A stretch of 64,000 nt of DNA from Leidyana gryllorum EB-2025a (taxonomy: Eukaryota; Apicomplexa). The DNA lies in contig JBLWGC010000204.1 in the NCBI GenBank assembly GCA_048772705.1, forward strand, positions 62,001-126,000, read 5' to 3'. This document shows positions 1 through 9,621 of this stretch, piece by piece. The notes under the pieces are model-generated. The model worked only from the letters and a program-made list of their open reading frames with translations. It searched no databases and was not told the DNA's origin. A program made the translations under genes and the position numbers. How positions within the stretch are numbered: the stretch's first letter is position 1; every line of letters begins with the position of its first letter.

Positions 1-326
1 GTTGTGCCAGGCTTCGAGACTGGAGAGACCACAACGGCGGTCTTCCACACTGAGGAAAGACCAGCAGCGGCAGTCTCTGCGGCTGGAGGGACCACAGCGG
101 CTGTCTTCCATATAGAAGAAGTAACAACAGCGGCAGTCTCTGCAACTGGAGGGACCACAGCGTTAGTCTTCCACACTGAGGAGATGCCAGTGACAGCCCT
201 CGGGACTGGAGGGACCACAGCAGCAGGTCTGGCTGGTGGCTTCCAACAGCTCCGATCAGTCTGCTTCGATATGTGTGCAGAACCACCGAGGCGATCGGGG
301 CCGATCAATGGGGGGAAGTCATCCAT
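1..326 (-). CDS. N-terminus of an unknown repeat protein, cut by the left window edge
   Basis: Reading the minus strand from the ATG at 326, which follows an in-frame stop, gives an open frame of 108 codons running off the window. It begins MDDFPPLIG and then contains three imperfect repeats of the type SSVWKTxAVVxPVxET. The plus strand is also open here, but the minus frame has a proper ATG, the same orientation as the neighbouring array, and an acidic FPxLxG motif like those near the C-terminus of the next gene (EEDFPSLAG, QFPSLLG). I infer that it is the N-terminal low-complexity region of one more member of the helicase array. The catalytic part, if any, is outside the window. Confidence 0.5.
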   Translation of the reverse strand, partial: MDDFPPLIGPDRLGGSAHISKQTDRSCWKPPARPAAVVPPVPRAVTGISSVWKTNAVVPPVAETAAVVTSSIWKTAAVVPPAAETAAAGLSSVWKTAVVVSPVSKPGT

Positions 327-510
327 TCTCGGGGTTCAAATCAAACAACGGGATCGTCAACCACCCAAAAACTGTAATAAACACGAGCCGAACCGTACAT
401 AAAATAGCAATCATGTGAACTCAACTTATCGCTCAGATCGTTTATGAGATCGCAATCAGCCATAACGGCTTTGGAATCTCTCGCTGACCACATACTTTCA
501 ACCTTCGCTA

Positions 511-3459
511 TCATCGAGATGGTCTCTTCCATTTGCTTTTCATTGCAGGGTAGACGCGGTCGTCGCCCGCCAAACTCGGGAAGTCCTCTTCTCCACGATT
601 CTCCTCGACCCGAGCGGCCGCCTTTGGTGGTGGAGCCCGAGGAGACTGCGGTTTCTTTGTGGGTGCAAACCGAGCCTTAGGCCTCGCAGCACCGGAGGGT
701 GCTGTGTTCCCTCGAGACACTGTTGTATTGGAGGATTTTCCGGGCGACACGTTGCCGTTAGACCTCCTATCCCTCCATGGTGTAGCCTTGGAGCCCCCCC
801 GCTGCCAAATGGGGCTGCTCGCTTTGACTGTCCCGGAGGGGTTGCTCGCTTTGACTGTCCCGGAGGACCCCACGGGCCATTTCGGTGGTCCTCGTGGTGT
901 CTTCTTGACCCCTCCGTCGGGCTCCAGGGGTGGGGCAGCGGCGCCTCGTACCACCGTCGGTTGCGGAGGATCTCGAACCCCCCCTTCTCCAGCCGGATTA
1001 ATCCTGACCTCAGGGTGAGTCGTGACAGTGTGCTTTCCACCACCATGTTTCCCTCGGTCCGGTCCGCCAGCAGCCTTCCACTGCGCTGTCTTCGACGGAG
1101 TCGACACCTTCCCCAATAGGGATGGGAACTGGTTGGCGTTCTGCATGTCCGGCAAGCTCGAAAGCTCTGGAGGAGCGGTGGGTCGAGTGGGAGAGTCTCG
1201 GGGCGTTCGTCGACCGCCTCTGGAGAATGTTCGACTCCCTGTGGTGGGTTGTAATGCAAAACGGACACAGAGATCGTCATAACGTGATCTCCATTTGTTT
1301 GATTCAAAAGCGGACCCACAATCTGTGATCTTTCCAGACTGTTGTATGTGGGTGTACAGCGAGTCGAATAGAGGATTACATCCGAATGTGTTCCAGTTGC
1401 CGAAGATGGCCAGATGCTTACGAGCTCTCGTCACGGCGACATTTAGTCTGTTGGGATCTTTAACAAATCCAATGCTCTTATTCGGATTACATCGGACGAG
1501 GGTGAGGATGATAACATCTCGTTCCCCGCCTTGGAAGCCATCGACAGTGGACACTAAAATCTTCTTGTCGAGGCCTTCTGTTCGGAGCCCAGCGTCGTCG
1601 GCGATGAGCTCTTCGATTAATCTAACCTGTTTCTTGTAGGGAGCGATAATACCGATGTCGTTCAATGACTCGTTCAACGGTAACAGCTTCTTTCGCAGAT
1701 ACTCCAAGGTCAGAAGAGCTTCGCCCAAATTGCAGTAGCTGTGCTCCTCGAGATATTGAAGCTCGGACTGCTTAGCAGTCAGCAGAGTGGATGAATCGGT
1801 CACAGCTTTCAGTTCCGGACAGTCTTTCTCCACAGTGTTGAACCACTCCAAAACAGGCAGCGTTGGAGACACTCTTATGTCTCTAACAGAATGATGTGCC
1901 ATGACGCGTCCGTGGTAGAACTGTTTCGAGCTCCAATCACTAATGTGCTGATTCGATCGGAATTGGACTGTGAGCATTGTCGAGAGATGACGCGACTCGT
2001 CTCTCATCAATTGACCCATAAGTGTTGTTCCCTCAATGTCAGTATTCTTTACAGTTGGGCCCAGTTGGTGGTGATCGCCAGCCAAAATCAACTTGGCGCC
2101 TTTTTTCACGGCAATCAGAGCATCGATCTCCAGACATTGGGCCGCTTCGTCGATTATAACGTATTCAAATTCAACGTTTTTGAGCTTCTGACTCGAAGCA
2201 GAATTGCAGGTCGTGAAGATAGCCCGAGATCTTCTGAGAACGCTCTCATTGATCTCACGCCGAAGACGTTTCTCCCGCATCGAGACTTCCCCGAATGTGG
2301 TCGCAGTGGGCAACGAGTCCATTATGTCGACATCCTCTTCATCAGAATCCAACTCGATCCCCAAAGCTTGTGCTGCCGCCTTCTCTTTGGCCTGTCGCGC
2401 GGTGGTCAGGGAGAGCAATAGCTCGTAATGTGGATCATCCTTGATGGCCGACGAAAAGAGCGTTGAGTGCACCGCTGGACTCGCTTTATGCGGGGCAGCG
2501 ATGCGGAGCAACCAGGATTTTTCCACCTGTTTGAACTTCAGCATTCGTTCCAGCAAGTTATCACACGCCACATTCGACCCCGCACATACTAATATCTTGC
2601 GGTTTGGAGAGTACAATATGAGCGACAATAAGAGTGTTGCCAGAGTTGTTGTCTTTCCGGTTCCAGGAGGTCCGTGAAGGATCGACACTGGACTCCGAGT
2701 CAATAGAAATTGGACCGCCTCGGTCTGGCCGGGTGCGAGTCCCTCGGGAAGTACAGAGACTGGCAGAGGTATGATGGAAGCGGGACTCGACGACTTGAGG
2801 ATGAAGCTCAACAGGTATGCAGAGACTCCCTCCGGGTCCTCAATACTCTTCAATAGGCGCTGGCGTTGCTTATGCGTAGCGTCGTTGCCTTTGATCCCCA
2901 CCGTCACAGTCGACGAGGTCAGTTGGCCCAGGAGCGACATTGTCAGAAAGGCGGTATCCAGACTGACTTGAACTGTCTTTCTATCAACACGATGCACGAC
3001 CGCTCCGACAATCTCTTTCACGTCTGCCAGTGCTTGACCTCGAGTGTTGAGAGCCTCTTCGTGAAGCACACAGGCATCACCTCTCTTGTACTGTACAAAG
3101 GGGATCGGGCACCCATCCACCGATTGCAGTATAAGGACATGCCGTCCCCTCTCTTCTGACGGTCTATGAGTACGAAGCCGTAGACCCTGAATCGCTTGAC
3201 CCTTCTGGACGAGTCCGTCGGCTGTGATTTTGGTACGGAGGGCATTGTTCTCGTTTGTTTCCTCCCGCAGCTCCGCTTTGATCAGCAACGCCTGCTGATC
3301 TTTCCACTGTTCGAATTCACCTTTCGTCACTCCTCCTTGGCTCTCATCGGTGAGACGAGACTCGCGACTGTGGAGCGTAGCCGTCTCGGTCGTAGAGGGT
3401 TTCAAAGAGAGACCGAAAGGGGTGTCGACAGCCACCGGTGCCAATGTGGGCCTCACCAT
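511..3459 (-). CDS. UPF1/IGHMBP2-like SF1 RNA/DNA helicase (array member 1, intact motifs)
   Basis: Single-exon frame of 982 residues from an ATG. A 1B-type beta-barrel region (about residues 90-220, with the IPFVQYKRGD signature) precedes a complete superfamily 1B core: motif I GPPGTGKT (~263), motif Ia ILVCAGSNVACDN, motif II DEAA (~437), motif III LAGDHHQLGPT (~458), motif IV IGIIAPYKKQ, motif V STVDGFQGGERDV (~637) and motif VI NVAVTRARKHL (~673). These are the hallmarks of ATP-dependent 5'-3' helicases of the UPF1/SMUBP-2/SETX group acting on RNA or ssDNA. The C-terminal ~240 residues are a disordered Gly/Pro/Arg/Lys tail with two FPSL motifs. No CH zinc domain of true UPF1 is visible, so it is not the NMD factor itself. 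It is predicted active; the cellular role is unknown. Confidence 0.88.
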   Translation of the reverse strand: MVRPTLAPVAVDTPFGLSLKPSTTETATLHSRESRLTDESQGGVTKGEFEQWKDQQALLIKAELREETNENNALRTKITADGLVQKGQAIQGLRLRTHRPSEERGRHVLILQSVDGCPIPFVQYKRGDACVLHEEALNTRGQALADVKEIVGAVVHRVDRKTVQVSLDTAFLTMSLLGQLTSSTVTVGIKGNDATHKQRQRLLKSIEDPEGVSAYLLSFILKSSSPASIIPLPVSVLPEGLAPGQTEAVQFLLTRSPVSILHGPPGTGKTTTLATLLLSLILYSPNRKILVCAGSNVACDNLLERMLKFKQVEKSWLLRIAAPHKASPAVHSTLFSSAIKDDPHYELLLSLTTARQAKEKAAAQALGIELDSDEEDVDIMDSLPTATTFGEVSMREKRLRREINESVLRRSRAIFTTCNSASSQKLKNVEFEYVIIDEAAQCLEIDALIAVKKGAKLILAGDHHQLGPTVKNTDIEGTTLMGQLMRDESRHLSTMLTVQFRSNQHISDWSSKQFYHGRVMAHHSVRDIRVSPTLPVLEWFNTVEKDCPELKAVTDSSTLLTAKQSELQYLEEHSYCNLGEALLTLEYLRKKLLPLNESLNDIGIIAPYKKQVRLIEELIADDAGLRTEGLDKKILVSTVDGFQGGERDVIILTLVRCNPNKSIGFVKDPNRLNVAVTRARKHLAIFGNWNTFGCNPLFDSLYTHIQQSGKITDCGSAFESNKWRSRYDDLCVRFALQPTTGSRTFSRGGRRTPRDSPTRPTAPPELSSLPDMQNANQFPSLLGKVSTPSKTAQWKAAGGPDRGKHGGGKHTVTTHPEVRINPAGEGGVRDPPQPTVVRGAAAPPLEPDGGVKKTPRGPPKWPVGSSGTVKASNPSGTVKASSPIWQRGGSKATPWRDRRSNGNVSPGKSSNTTVSRGNTAPSGAARPKARFAPTKKPQSPRAPPPKAAARVEENRGEEDFPSLAGDDRVYPAMKSKWKRPSR

Positions 3460-3566
3460 CTCAACAATTCCCCCTCTAACTTTCTCACCAACCCCTCAGA
3501 TGGTGGAAGGTGTTATAGTGAGCTGTCCTCCCAAAAGAGGGTTTATTGTACCACTGCAACCCTACG

Positions 3567-6416
3567 CTACCCTTTGCAAACGGCTGCTTGGACGTCATTT
3601 TCCCGCGGACTGTGAGTTGGTCCATGTCTCACACAATATCCCACCAAAGGTTTGGCGCCGCGAGGCGAGGCGTTACCGAGCTTCGACCCGCTTCGCGAAC
3701 CATCAAATGGTGTTACTGTGGAGACATCGATCACTTTCAGAGAGCTTCGGACCCCGGAGTCAGCAGCATCTGGGTGGAAATTTCGGATTGCATCGAGGAA
3801 CTCTTTATCGTCAACACCAGCAGCCTCAAAGTGTTTCAGATCCCACTTCGCGATTTGGGCTTGATGAGATGCCATCCAGTTTGCATTGGGGAAGGCGTCA
3901 ATGGCTCTCGTCAATTTTCCGTTTCGCCGAATATACTCGTAGAGAGATCTGTAAGTGTGTAACGAATTGGCTGTCGGCCGGTGTCCAATGATCACAATGT
4001 GCTTTCGTGCCAGTGTGACGGCTCTATGGACTCCATTGGGTCTCGTGCAGTATCCGACGCCTTCAGGGGTGATGAAGCTGAGAGGCGTGAGGATTATTAC
4101 ATCTTTCGCTTCCGCTCCCAAATGCTGCACTGTGAAGGATGAGATCTTGGCACGCAACCGGGAGGATTGTAATTCAGTGCTCTCTCTCAAGAGCGCATTG
4201 ATCAATTTAAGTTGCTTCCGAGAAGGAGCGAGAATACCAATATCTGTGATTACCTCACAGAGGGGCACAAGGAATTTGAGCAAATACTCCAAAGTCAAAC
4301 GAGCTTCAATCGGGCATTGGCTCAGATGCTGATAGGGTTGGCGCTTTTCGGGCGACTTGGGAGAGTTGAGAGCAGTATCATGTGGGTTTAGTACACAGTC
4401 CGAAGGTGCTTTGTTTATCCATTGCCAAACTGGGAGTGTCTGCGACAGTCTGATGTTTCGGACGGAAGGGTGGGCGGTGAGCTGTCCACTATAGAAATAT
4501 TCGGAGATCCAATCACTGATGAGCTGATTTGATCGCATTTCTTCTGTTAGCGGTATGAGGAACTCGCATGGATTCTTTTCCGACAGTGGTTGGGGATAGG
4601 TGGATTTCCCCCCGTTAAGCTTCTCGAGAATGGGGCTCAATTGCGGCTTGTCCCCCGCCAACACCACCCTGATGCCCTCCTTTGCCACAGCGCGAACTCT
4701 TTTCCCTTGGCAGAATTCTCCGTCGAGGATGACGTCAGTAAAATGCCGATGTTTCAACACTCGGCTCCCAGCCATTTGAGTCACACAGAAGACAGCTCGG
4801 GCCTCGCGCACAATGTCGTCCTTGACTTCCTCCAACAACGCCTGCGATCGACTCTGCAGCTGAGCAACATTCGATTCGATGCTCGCTATCTTTTGCGCTT
4901 CTCCACATTTAGAAAGCTTCTTTAGTTGCTGCTGTATACGGCGTTGAATGTCATTTCGTTGTACAAATTTGGGATGGAGCTTCCGACGTGAAGACCACAG
5001 TACAGTATCCAGCGGTCCGCCGCTTTTCTCGGCTGTTGAGAAACGCAAGATTTCTGATGTGTCCACTCCACCCAAGTCAAGCACCTTTTTTAGCAAGTCG
5101 TCGACAAGTGGACCGCATTCCGCGCACACTAAAATCTTGCATTCGGGAGACTGAAGGCGGTACCGTATATACTCCGCCAGTACTGTGGTCTTTCCGGTCC
5201 CTGGAGCCCCGTAGAGAATGGATAATGACTCCTGGGAGACTAACAAGGAGAAGGCATCGTACTGATGCCTGGTGAGACTTTTCGGAATGGTAGAATTGGG
5301 TATGTCTCCCCCAGTTGCGGGATATTGACGCGGCGCCATGGAAGTTGTGCCGTCATCATTGGGACTTTCGCGGCTCTCCATGTCTCGTGGTACCACAGGG
5401 CTTTGACTTGAAGAGGTCTGATCGCCACCGCTCGCCTGGGCGATTGCAGCGGGTACCACTGTGGTGGTCAATGCTTGTGCACATCGTGTAGGGAGGGGAC
5501 GCACTTCTGTGGTCTCAATGTCAATTGATACCCCCGAGTCTCGGGTCGTAAAGTGGTCATTGGTGGTGGGCGATAGGTTGATCGTGTCTGTCGTCAGAAA
5601 CTTCATCATTGTTTGTACACATTGTGGGTTAGGGAGGATGAAGTGCGTAGCATCTCTGGTAATTTGCACCCCAACGGCATCGACAGTGATTGTCGTGTTA
5701 GAGACGACTCTCTCGTGGGTCTTCGACCCTCCTCGACGAAGTCTACACAGAGGGACGCCTTTACATTTCACATGAGCCATCGACTGTCCATTAGGCATTT
5801 GGAAGACCACTGTGATTCTGCCTCCCTCGTCATTCACCGGAGAGCCATCAATGACTGAACTCTCCGGCCTCGAGCCGGGAGACGCGACGTTGGAGTGCCA
5901 GGCCGCTTCCACCGCGACGTCTCCTTTCTTCTCAGTGATGTTCGACCACGCTGGGGTGGCATTGCTCTTCTGACACCCCGACAGTGGTGAGAGGGTCGAG
6001 GAGTGTCCGCCGCCGTCTCTCCCCTCGGTAAGGGAGTGAGACGACAGTGCTGTCTCTTCGGGACCCCCGGCGGCGTGGGAGACTTGAGATCTGAGTCTAA
6101 CACTCCCCGAGGGCACCGACGCGACTACTGAGAAGTGCGTATGTCGATCGACGCTGTGCGTGAGTGGTAAAAAGCCATCCAACAGAACGGGGCAATGCCC
6201 TCCAGTCTTGGAAGACACCAGAATTCGTAATGGTGTATTCAGGCTCGACTCGCAGTTGTCATTCTTACGCCTCGACATCCATTCCTTCACGGCTCTGAAG
6301 GCCGTTTGACACATAATGGCTAGGGAACAGAGACAACCGATTTTTCCCAGTTCTGAACTACCATTGATCAGAGAGCTCAACACCGAAGGATTGGCGGCTA
6401 AACTTTGTGATGTCAT
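3567..6416 (-). CDS. UPF1-like pseudohelicase with intact P-loop (array member 2)
   Basis: Single-exon frame of 949 residues, ATG start. Colinear with member 1 but degenerate. Motif I is kept (GAPGTGKT, ~403) and motif Ia is recognisable (ILVCAECGPLVDD). Motif II DEAA is replaced by DGEF (~565). Motif III is near normal (LAGDKPQLSPI). Motif V is scrambled (TVQHLGAEAKDVIIL in place of TVDGFQGGERDVIIL). Motif VI lacks its first arginine (VTLARKH in place of VTRARKH). The N-terminal 370 residues are Ser/Thr-rich and poorly conserved, apart from a short opening helix (FRAVKEWM) resembling member 3. An uninterrupted 949-codon frame argues for a maintained pseudoenzyme that may still bind ATP, rather than a decaying pseudogene. 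Codon and frame integrity are seen; function is inference. Confidence 0.82.
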   Translation of the reverse strand: MTSQSLAANPSVLSSLINGSSELGKIGCLCSLAIMCQTAFRAVKEWMSRRKNDNCESSLNTPLRILVSSKTGGHCPVLLDGFLPLTHSVDRHTHFSVVASVPSGSVRLRSQVSHAAGGPEETALSSHSLTEGRDGGGHSSTLSPLSGCQKSNATPAWSNITEKKGDVAVEAAWHSNVASPGSRPESSVIDGSPVNDEGGRITVVFQMPNGQSMAHVKCKGVPLCRLRRGGSKTHERVVSNTTITVDAVGVQITRDATHFILPNPQCVQTMMKFLTTDTINLSPTTNDHFTTRDSGVSIDIETTEVRPLPTRCAQALTTTVVPAAIAQASGGDQTSSSQSPVVPRDMESRESPNDDGTTSMAPRQYPATGGDIPNSTIPKSLTRHQYDAFSLLVSQESLSILYGAPGTGKTTVLAEYIRYRLQSPECKILVCAECGPLVDDLLKKVLDLGGVDTSEILRFSTAEKSGGPLDTVLWSSRRKLHPKFVQRNDIQRRIQQQLKKLSKCGEAQKIASIESNVAQLQSRSQALLEEVKDDIVREARAVFCVTQMAGSRVLKHRHFTDVILDGEFCQGKRVRAVAKEGIRVVLAGDKPQLSPILEKLNGGKSTYPQPLSEKNPCEFLIPLTEEMRSNQLISDWISEYFYSGQLTAHPSVRNIRLSQTLPVWQWINKAPSDCVLNPHDTALNSPKSPEKRQPYQHLSQCPIEARLTLEYLLKFLVPLCEVITDIGILAPSRKQLKLINALLRESTELQSSRLRAKISSFTVQHLGAEAKDVIILTPLSFITPEGVGYCTRPNGVHRAVTLARKHIVIIGHRPTANSLHTYRSLYEYIRRNGKLTRAIDAFPNANWMASHQAQIAKWDLKHFEAAGVDDKEFLDAIRNFHPDAADSGVRSSLKVIDVSTVTPFDGSRSGSKLGNASPRGAKPLVGYCVRHGPTHSPRENDVQAAVCKG

Positions 6417-6536
6417 TTCAAGTCTTTGTAATCAGTTCAAGCGAGCGTCTAACAAAGTGGACAACGGTCACAATTAACGACTACAGACGATTGATGACTT
6501 GAGCGTGAATTAAGCGGGTTGAGTCACAATTTGAGA

Positions 6537-6664
6537 CAAGACTCCTCGCGATGATAATGATATTCCAATTTGAAATTCAAAGGATTGATTCTCTCACCGT
6601 CTCTGTCAGATTTCAATCTTTCAAATTTCAGATTGGAATATCATTATCATCGCGAGGAGTCTTG
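6537..6664. repeat. Imperfect inverted repeat, 52-nt arms with 24-nt loop
   Basis: The arm 6537-6588 matches the reverse complement of 6613-6664 with 4 mismatches in 52 positions. The outer ~33 nt, starting CAAGACTCCTCGCG, are identical. It sits 13 nt from the GT tract. It could be a MITE-like element, a palindrome-forming fragile site or a structured RNA end; no coding content. Confidence 0.9.
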
Positions 6665-6674
6665 AGATCGCGTC

Positions 6675-6799
<125 letters not shown>

Positions 6800-6852
6800 C
6801 AGCGTGGCCGTATTGCAGTCTCGAAGCGTAGACTGTGACGACGGGTGGTCTT

Positions 6853-9186
6853 TCAGGCGGTGTCAGCGCAGCCCAGATCGGGGCCTGCCAACTTGAAGGT
6901 TTCAAGGATTGAATAGTACTGCGCTTCCCAGTCTCGGTCGGGGAAGAGATCAGTGGCAGTGGATATAAGGCCTTTCTTTTGTATATGAGCCTGGATGGAC
7001 TTGAAAAGAGGTGTGGTATCGTAGGTGGCCCAATTTCCGACAATGAGGAGATGCTTTTGAGCTCTCGAGACGGCAAGATTGAGTCTGTTGGGACTTCTGA
7101 CCAAACCGATACCTTTAAAGTAGTTACATCTCACAAGGCTGAGAATGATAATATCGCGTTCTCCACCTTGGAAACCATCCGGCGTTGAGACCAAAATATT
7201 CTTTGAGAGTCCGGACGATTGGAGTTCGTCCGAGGCATCGATCAATCGTTGGATTAGTTCAATTTGTGTTCTGTACGGCGCGACGACTCCTATTTTGATG
7301 TCAGCAATTTTCAGAGGCAACAGAGTCTTGGACAGATATGCCACAATTATAAGAGCTTCGCCCAGGTTACAGAAAGTGCTCGGCTCCAAATGGTGCAGTT
7401 CTTCAGGTCTATGGGGGCGAAAGGTTGCCGAGCATCGCTTTTCCAACAACTCTGGAGAGTCTTCCGGCGTTGTCACGATCCACTGGAGAGTCGGAAGTGT
7501 TGGAGACACTTTGATATTTCGAACAGAGGGATGAGTGGTAACTTTGCCGCCGTAAAACTGCTTCGAGATCCAACTGTAAACGTCATCATTACATCGGAAC
7601 TGCTGTGTAAGCGTTGTTGTTATATTTCGGCCCTCATCCGCCATCAACCGTCCCAGAAGGGTCGTTCCTCCCATAGTCTTATTTTTCACGATGGGCGCCA
7701 GTTGAAGGGGATCACCAGCCAGAATTACCTTCTTGCCGCGTGTCACCGGGATCAACGAGTCAATTTCCAAACATTGGGCCGCCTCATCGATAATAACGTA
7801 ATCAAAGGTGCGGTTAAGGCGAATTGGATCCAAAGCCATATTGCAAGTCGTGAACACCACTCTCGCTTTGTCCAAGACACCCTCAAAGGCTTCCCTCAAT
7901 TCTTCTCGGGCTGTGAAGGGGTCGACGAAAGGCCGATTCTCGTTGGAGTATGGAGCAGTCTCGGTGAGACGCTCGCCAACTGCTTTATTGGCCTCCTGCC
8001 AGCAGTCGGGATGATTCGGATGATCCCGTGAGATCGATCGGAGTGACATGTCCTCCGTCGCGGGGTTTGGTTTTGGAGAGGCCGCAATACGTAGCAGCAC
8101 GGAACTGTCGATTCTATTCAATTTGCGCAGTTGTTGGTGCACATTGTCCACAGCGACATTGGATGCCCCGCATACCAAAATTTTGCATTCGCTGTCTTGC
8201 GAAAGTAAGTAACAGATCAGATGTATCAGAACTCTGGTCTTTCCCGTTCCGGCGGGTGCGTGGAGTACCGCGATGGGACTTCGATCACGCAGAAAACAGA
8301 ATGCCTTGAACTGATCTCTAGAGAGCTCTTTGGGTCGTGTCACGGCGGGCATCCGGAGGACTCCGGGCGACCGTAGCGGGTCCAGAATGAATCTCATAAG
8401 CATCCCAGGACGCGAATGGGTTCTCTCGATATCGTACATTACAATTTCACGTCGATGATGGGTCAGCATGGGATGGCCGATGGCCAAAGTTACAGTATCT
8501 GACGATAATTGACGGATCAATACGTCCGTATTGTCACGTCTCAGAATAGTAACCTGAACCACAAACTTGTTGACTTTGAGAACCACAGCGTCAAGAAGAA
8601 CGGGTGTATTCCCAAGTGTGACACCCGCGGTGGTCGGGTTCTCGCGGTACAGTATGCATAGATCTCCTCTTTTACAATTTACAGAGGGTACCTTCTTTCC
8701 GTTCCACATTTTGAATATTAGAGTATCTCTTCCTCTGTCAATAGACGCTTTGTCGGTAATAAATTGCAGGCCTCTGATAGCTTTGTCCCTATTGGCCAGA
8801 TCAGTCGCCGTGAGCTTGGCAACTCGAGCCTCAAAGGCATCAATACACTGCTGTTTTTCGGCAGCAATGAGCGCATTTTGACACGTGATCCATTTAATGA
8901 ACTTGGCTTCAGGTGATGACTGGTCGATAGTTCGAGGTACAACTGCTTCAAACACTTGCGTCTTGTCTCGACGCCATACCGATCTAGGCGCTGGAAAAAT
9001 TGACTGCTTACTTTCAGCAGTCGTAGCCGGTATCTGAGCATTCGTAGCCGAGCTCTCAAAGTGGTTAGCTTCATTGTCACACTTAGTCAAGTGGTCTTCA
9101 AAGTCTGACACGAGGTCATCAGTAGCAAGTTTCTCTTCGGACCCGTGAAGCCACTGTTTGACGGCATTGTATGACCGTTGAACCAT
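6853..9186 (-). CDS. UPF1/IGHMBP2-like SF1 helicase (array member 3)
   Basis: Single-exon frame of 777 residues, ATG start, with no long C-terminal tail (it ends ~30 residues after the conserved core). Motif I is APAGTGKT (~310) instead of GPPGTGKT. Motif Ia VCGASNVAVDN, motif II DEAA, motif III LAGDPLQLAPI, motif IV IGVVAPYRTQ and motif V STPDGFQGGERDI are good. Motif VI is LAVSRAQKHL, with Gln in place of the usual second Arg of TRAR. It is probably still an ATPase, but the arginine-finger-region change could weaken coupling. The N-terminus starts with a short amphipathic segment (NAVKQWL) shared with member 2, then ~70 polar residues. It is the most compact member of the array. Confidence 0.86.
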   Translation of the reverse strand: MVQRSYNAVKQWLHGSEEKLATDDLVSDFEDHLTKCDNEANHFESSATNAQIPATTAESKQSIFPAPRSVWRRDKTQVFEAVVPRTIDQSSPEAKFIKWITCQNALIAAEKQQCIDAFEARVAKLTATDLANRDKAIRGLQFITDKASIDRGRDTLIFKMWNGKKVPSVNCKRGDLCILYRENPTTAGVTLGNTPVLLDAVVLKVNKFVVQVTILRRDNTDVLIRQLSSDTVTLAIGHPMLTHHRREIVMYDIERTHSRPGMLMRFILDPLRSPGVLRMPAVTRPKELSRDQFKAFCFLRDRSPIAVLHAPAGTGKTRVLIHLICYLLSQDSECKILVCGASNVAVDNVHQQLRKLNRIDSSVLLRIAASPKPNPATEDMSLRSISRDHPNHPDCWQEANKAVGERLTETAPYSNENRPFVDPFTAREELREAFEGVLDKARVVFTTCNMALDPIRLNRTFDYVIIDEAAQCLEIDSLIPVTRGKKVILAGDPLQLAPIVKNKTMGGTTLLGRLMADEGRNITTTLTQQFRCNDDVYSWISKQFYGGKVTTHPSVRNIKVSPTLPTLQWIVTTPEDSPELLEKRCSATFRPHRPEELHHLEPSTFCNLGEALIIVAYLSKTLLPLKIADIKIGVVAPYRTQIELIQRLIDASDELQSSGLSKNILVSTPDGFQGGERDIIILSLVRCNYFKGIGLVRSPNRLNLAVSRAQKHLLIVGNWATYDTTPLFKSIQAHIQKKGLISTATDLFPDRDWEAQYYSILETFKLAGPDLGCADTA

Positions 9187-9224
9187 AGTGATCCAAATCT
9201 TAGAGCCTTTCTCTTTTAAACAAA

Positions 9225-9254
9225 CACTGCACTGCAGTGCAATGCAGTGCAGTG
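9225..9254. promoter_or_regulatory. TGCA-rich palindrome upstream of helicase member 3
   Basis: Arms CACTGCACTGCA (9225-9236) and TGCAGTGCAGTG (9243-9254) are perfect inverted complements around a 6-nt centre. It lies 39-68 nt upstream of the member 3 start codon, so it could be a binding site or a 5' RNA hairpin. Structure is seen; role is not known. Confidence 0.5.
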
Positions 9255-9420
9255 CACGGCGTCTCCCTTTTCGGTCGAAGCCGTCTCCCTATTTTTCCTG
9301 CAAACCCGTTCAATTTGGCAAATGAACGGGAGACTCTGAGACAATTAACTACTCGAACCGAACATCTCATCGATTTCGATACAAAATAGACTCTGTTGTT
9401 GTTTGAGTCTCCTCTCGGTT

Positions 9421-9555
9421 CGTGTGTGTGTGTGTGTGGGCAATTTATGTGGGTGGATGGTGAGTGTGTGTGGGCGTGGCGTCTCTCGCTTTATGTGTGT
9501 GTGTGGGCAATTTATGTGGGTGGATGGTGAGTGTGTGCGTGGGCCTGGCGTCTCC
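9421..9555. repeat. GT-rich tandem duplication (two ~67-69 bp copies)
   Basis: Two adjacent copies share a GT run, then gggcaatttatgtgggtgga, then tggtgagtgtgtg and an ending in gtctc. They are offset by 67 to 69 bp because of small length changes in the GT parts. Non-coding. Confidence 0.85.
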
Positions 9556-9621
9556 TCGATCACGCGTGGGGCGTGCGGGTGGTGAGTGGTGAAGATGCGA
9601 CTAGGTGCCCCAATCTTCTCA

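Larger units (their letters stand above)
9187..9621. other. Spacer between helicase members 3 and 4
   Basis: No supported gene. It holds a TGCA-based palindrome close to the start of member 3 and a GT-rich tandem duplication (listed separately). It serves as 5' flank of member 3 and 3' flank of member 4. Confidence 0.65.

Noticed and set aside
4-402. Plus-strand repeat-containing open frame at the left edge
   Set aside because: It begins with a GTG and is the antisense of a minus-strand frame that has an ATG after a stop, an FPxL motif and the same orientation as its neighbours.
511-3459. The NMD factor UPF1 itself
   Set aside because: No Cys/His-rich zinc domain precedes the core and the tail differs; only the helicase core type is shared.
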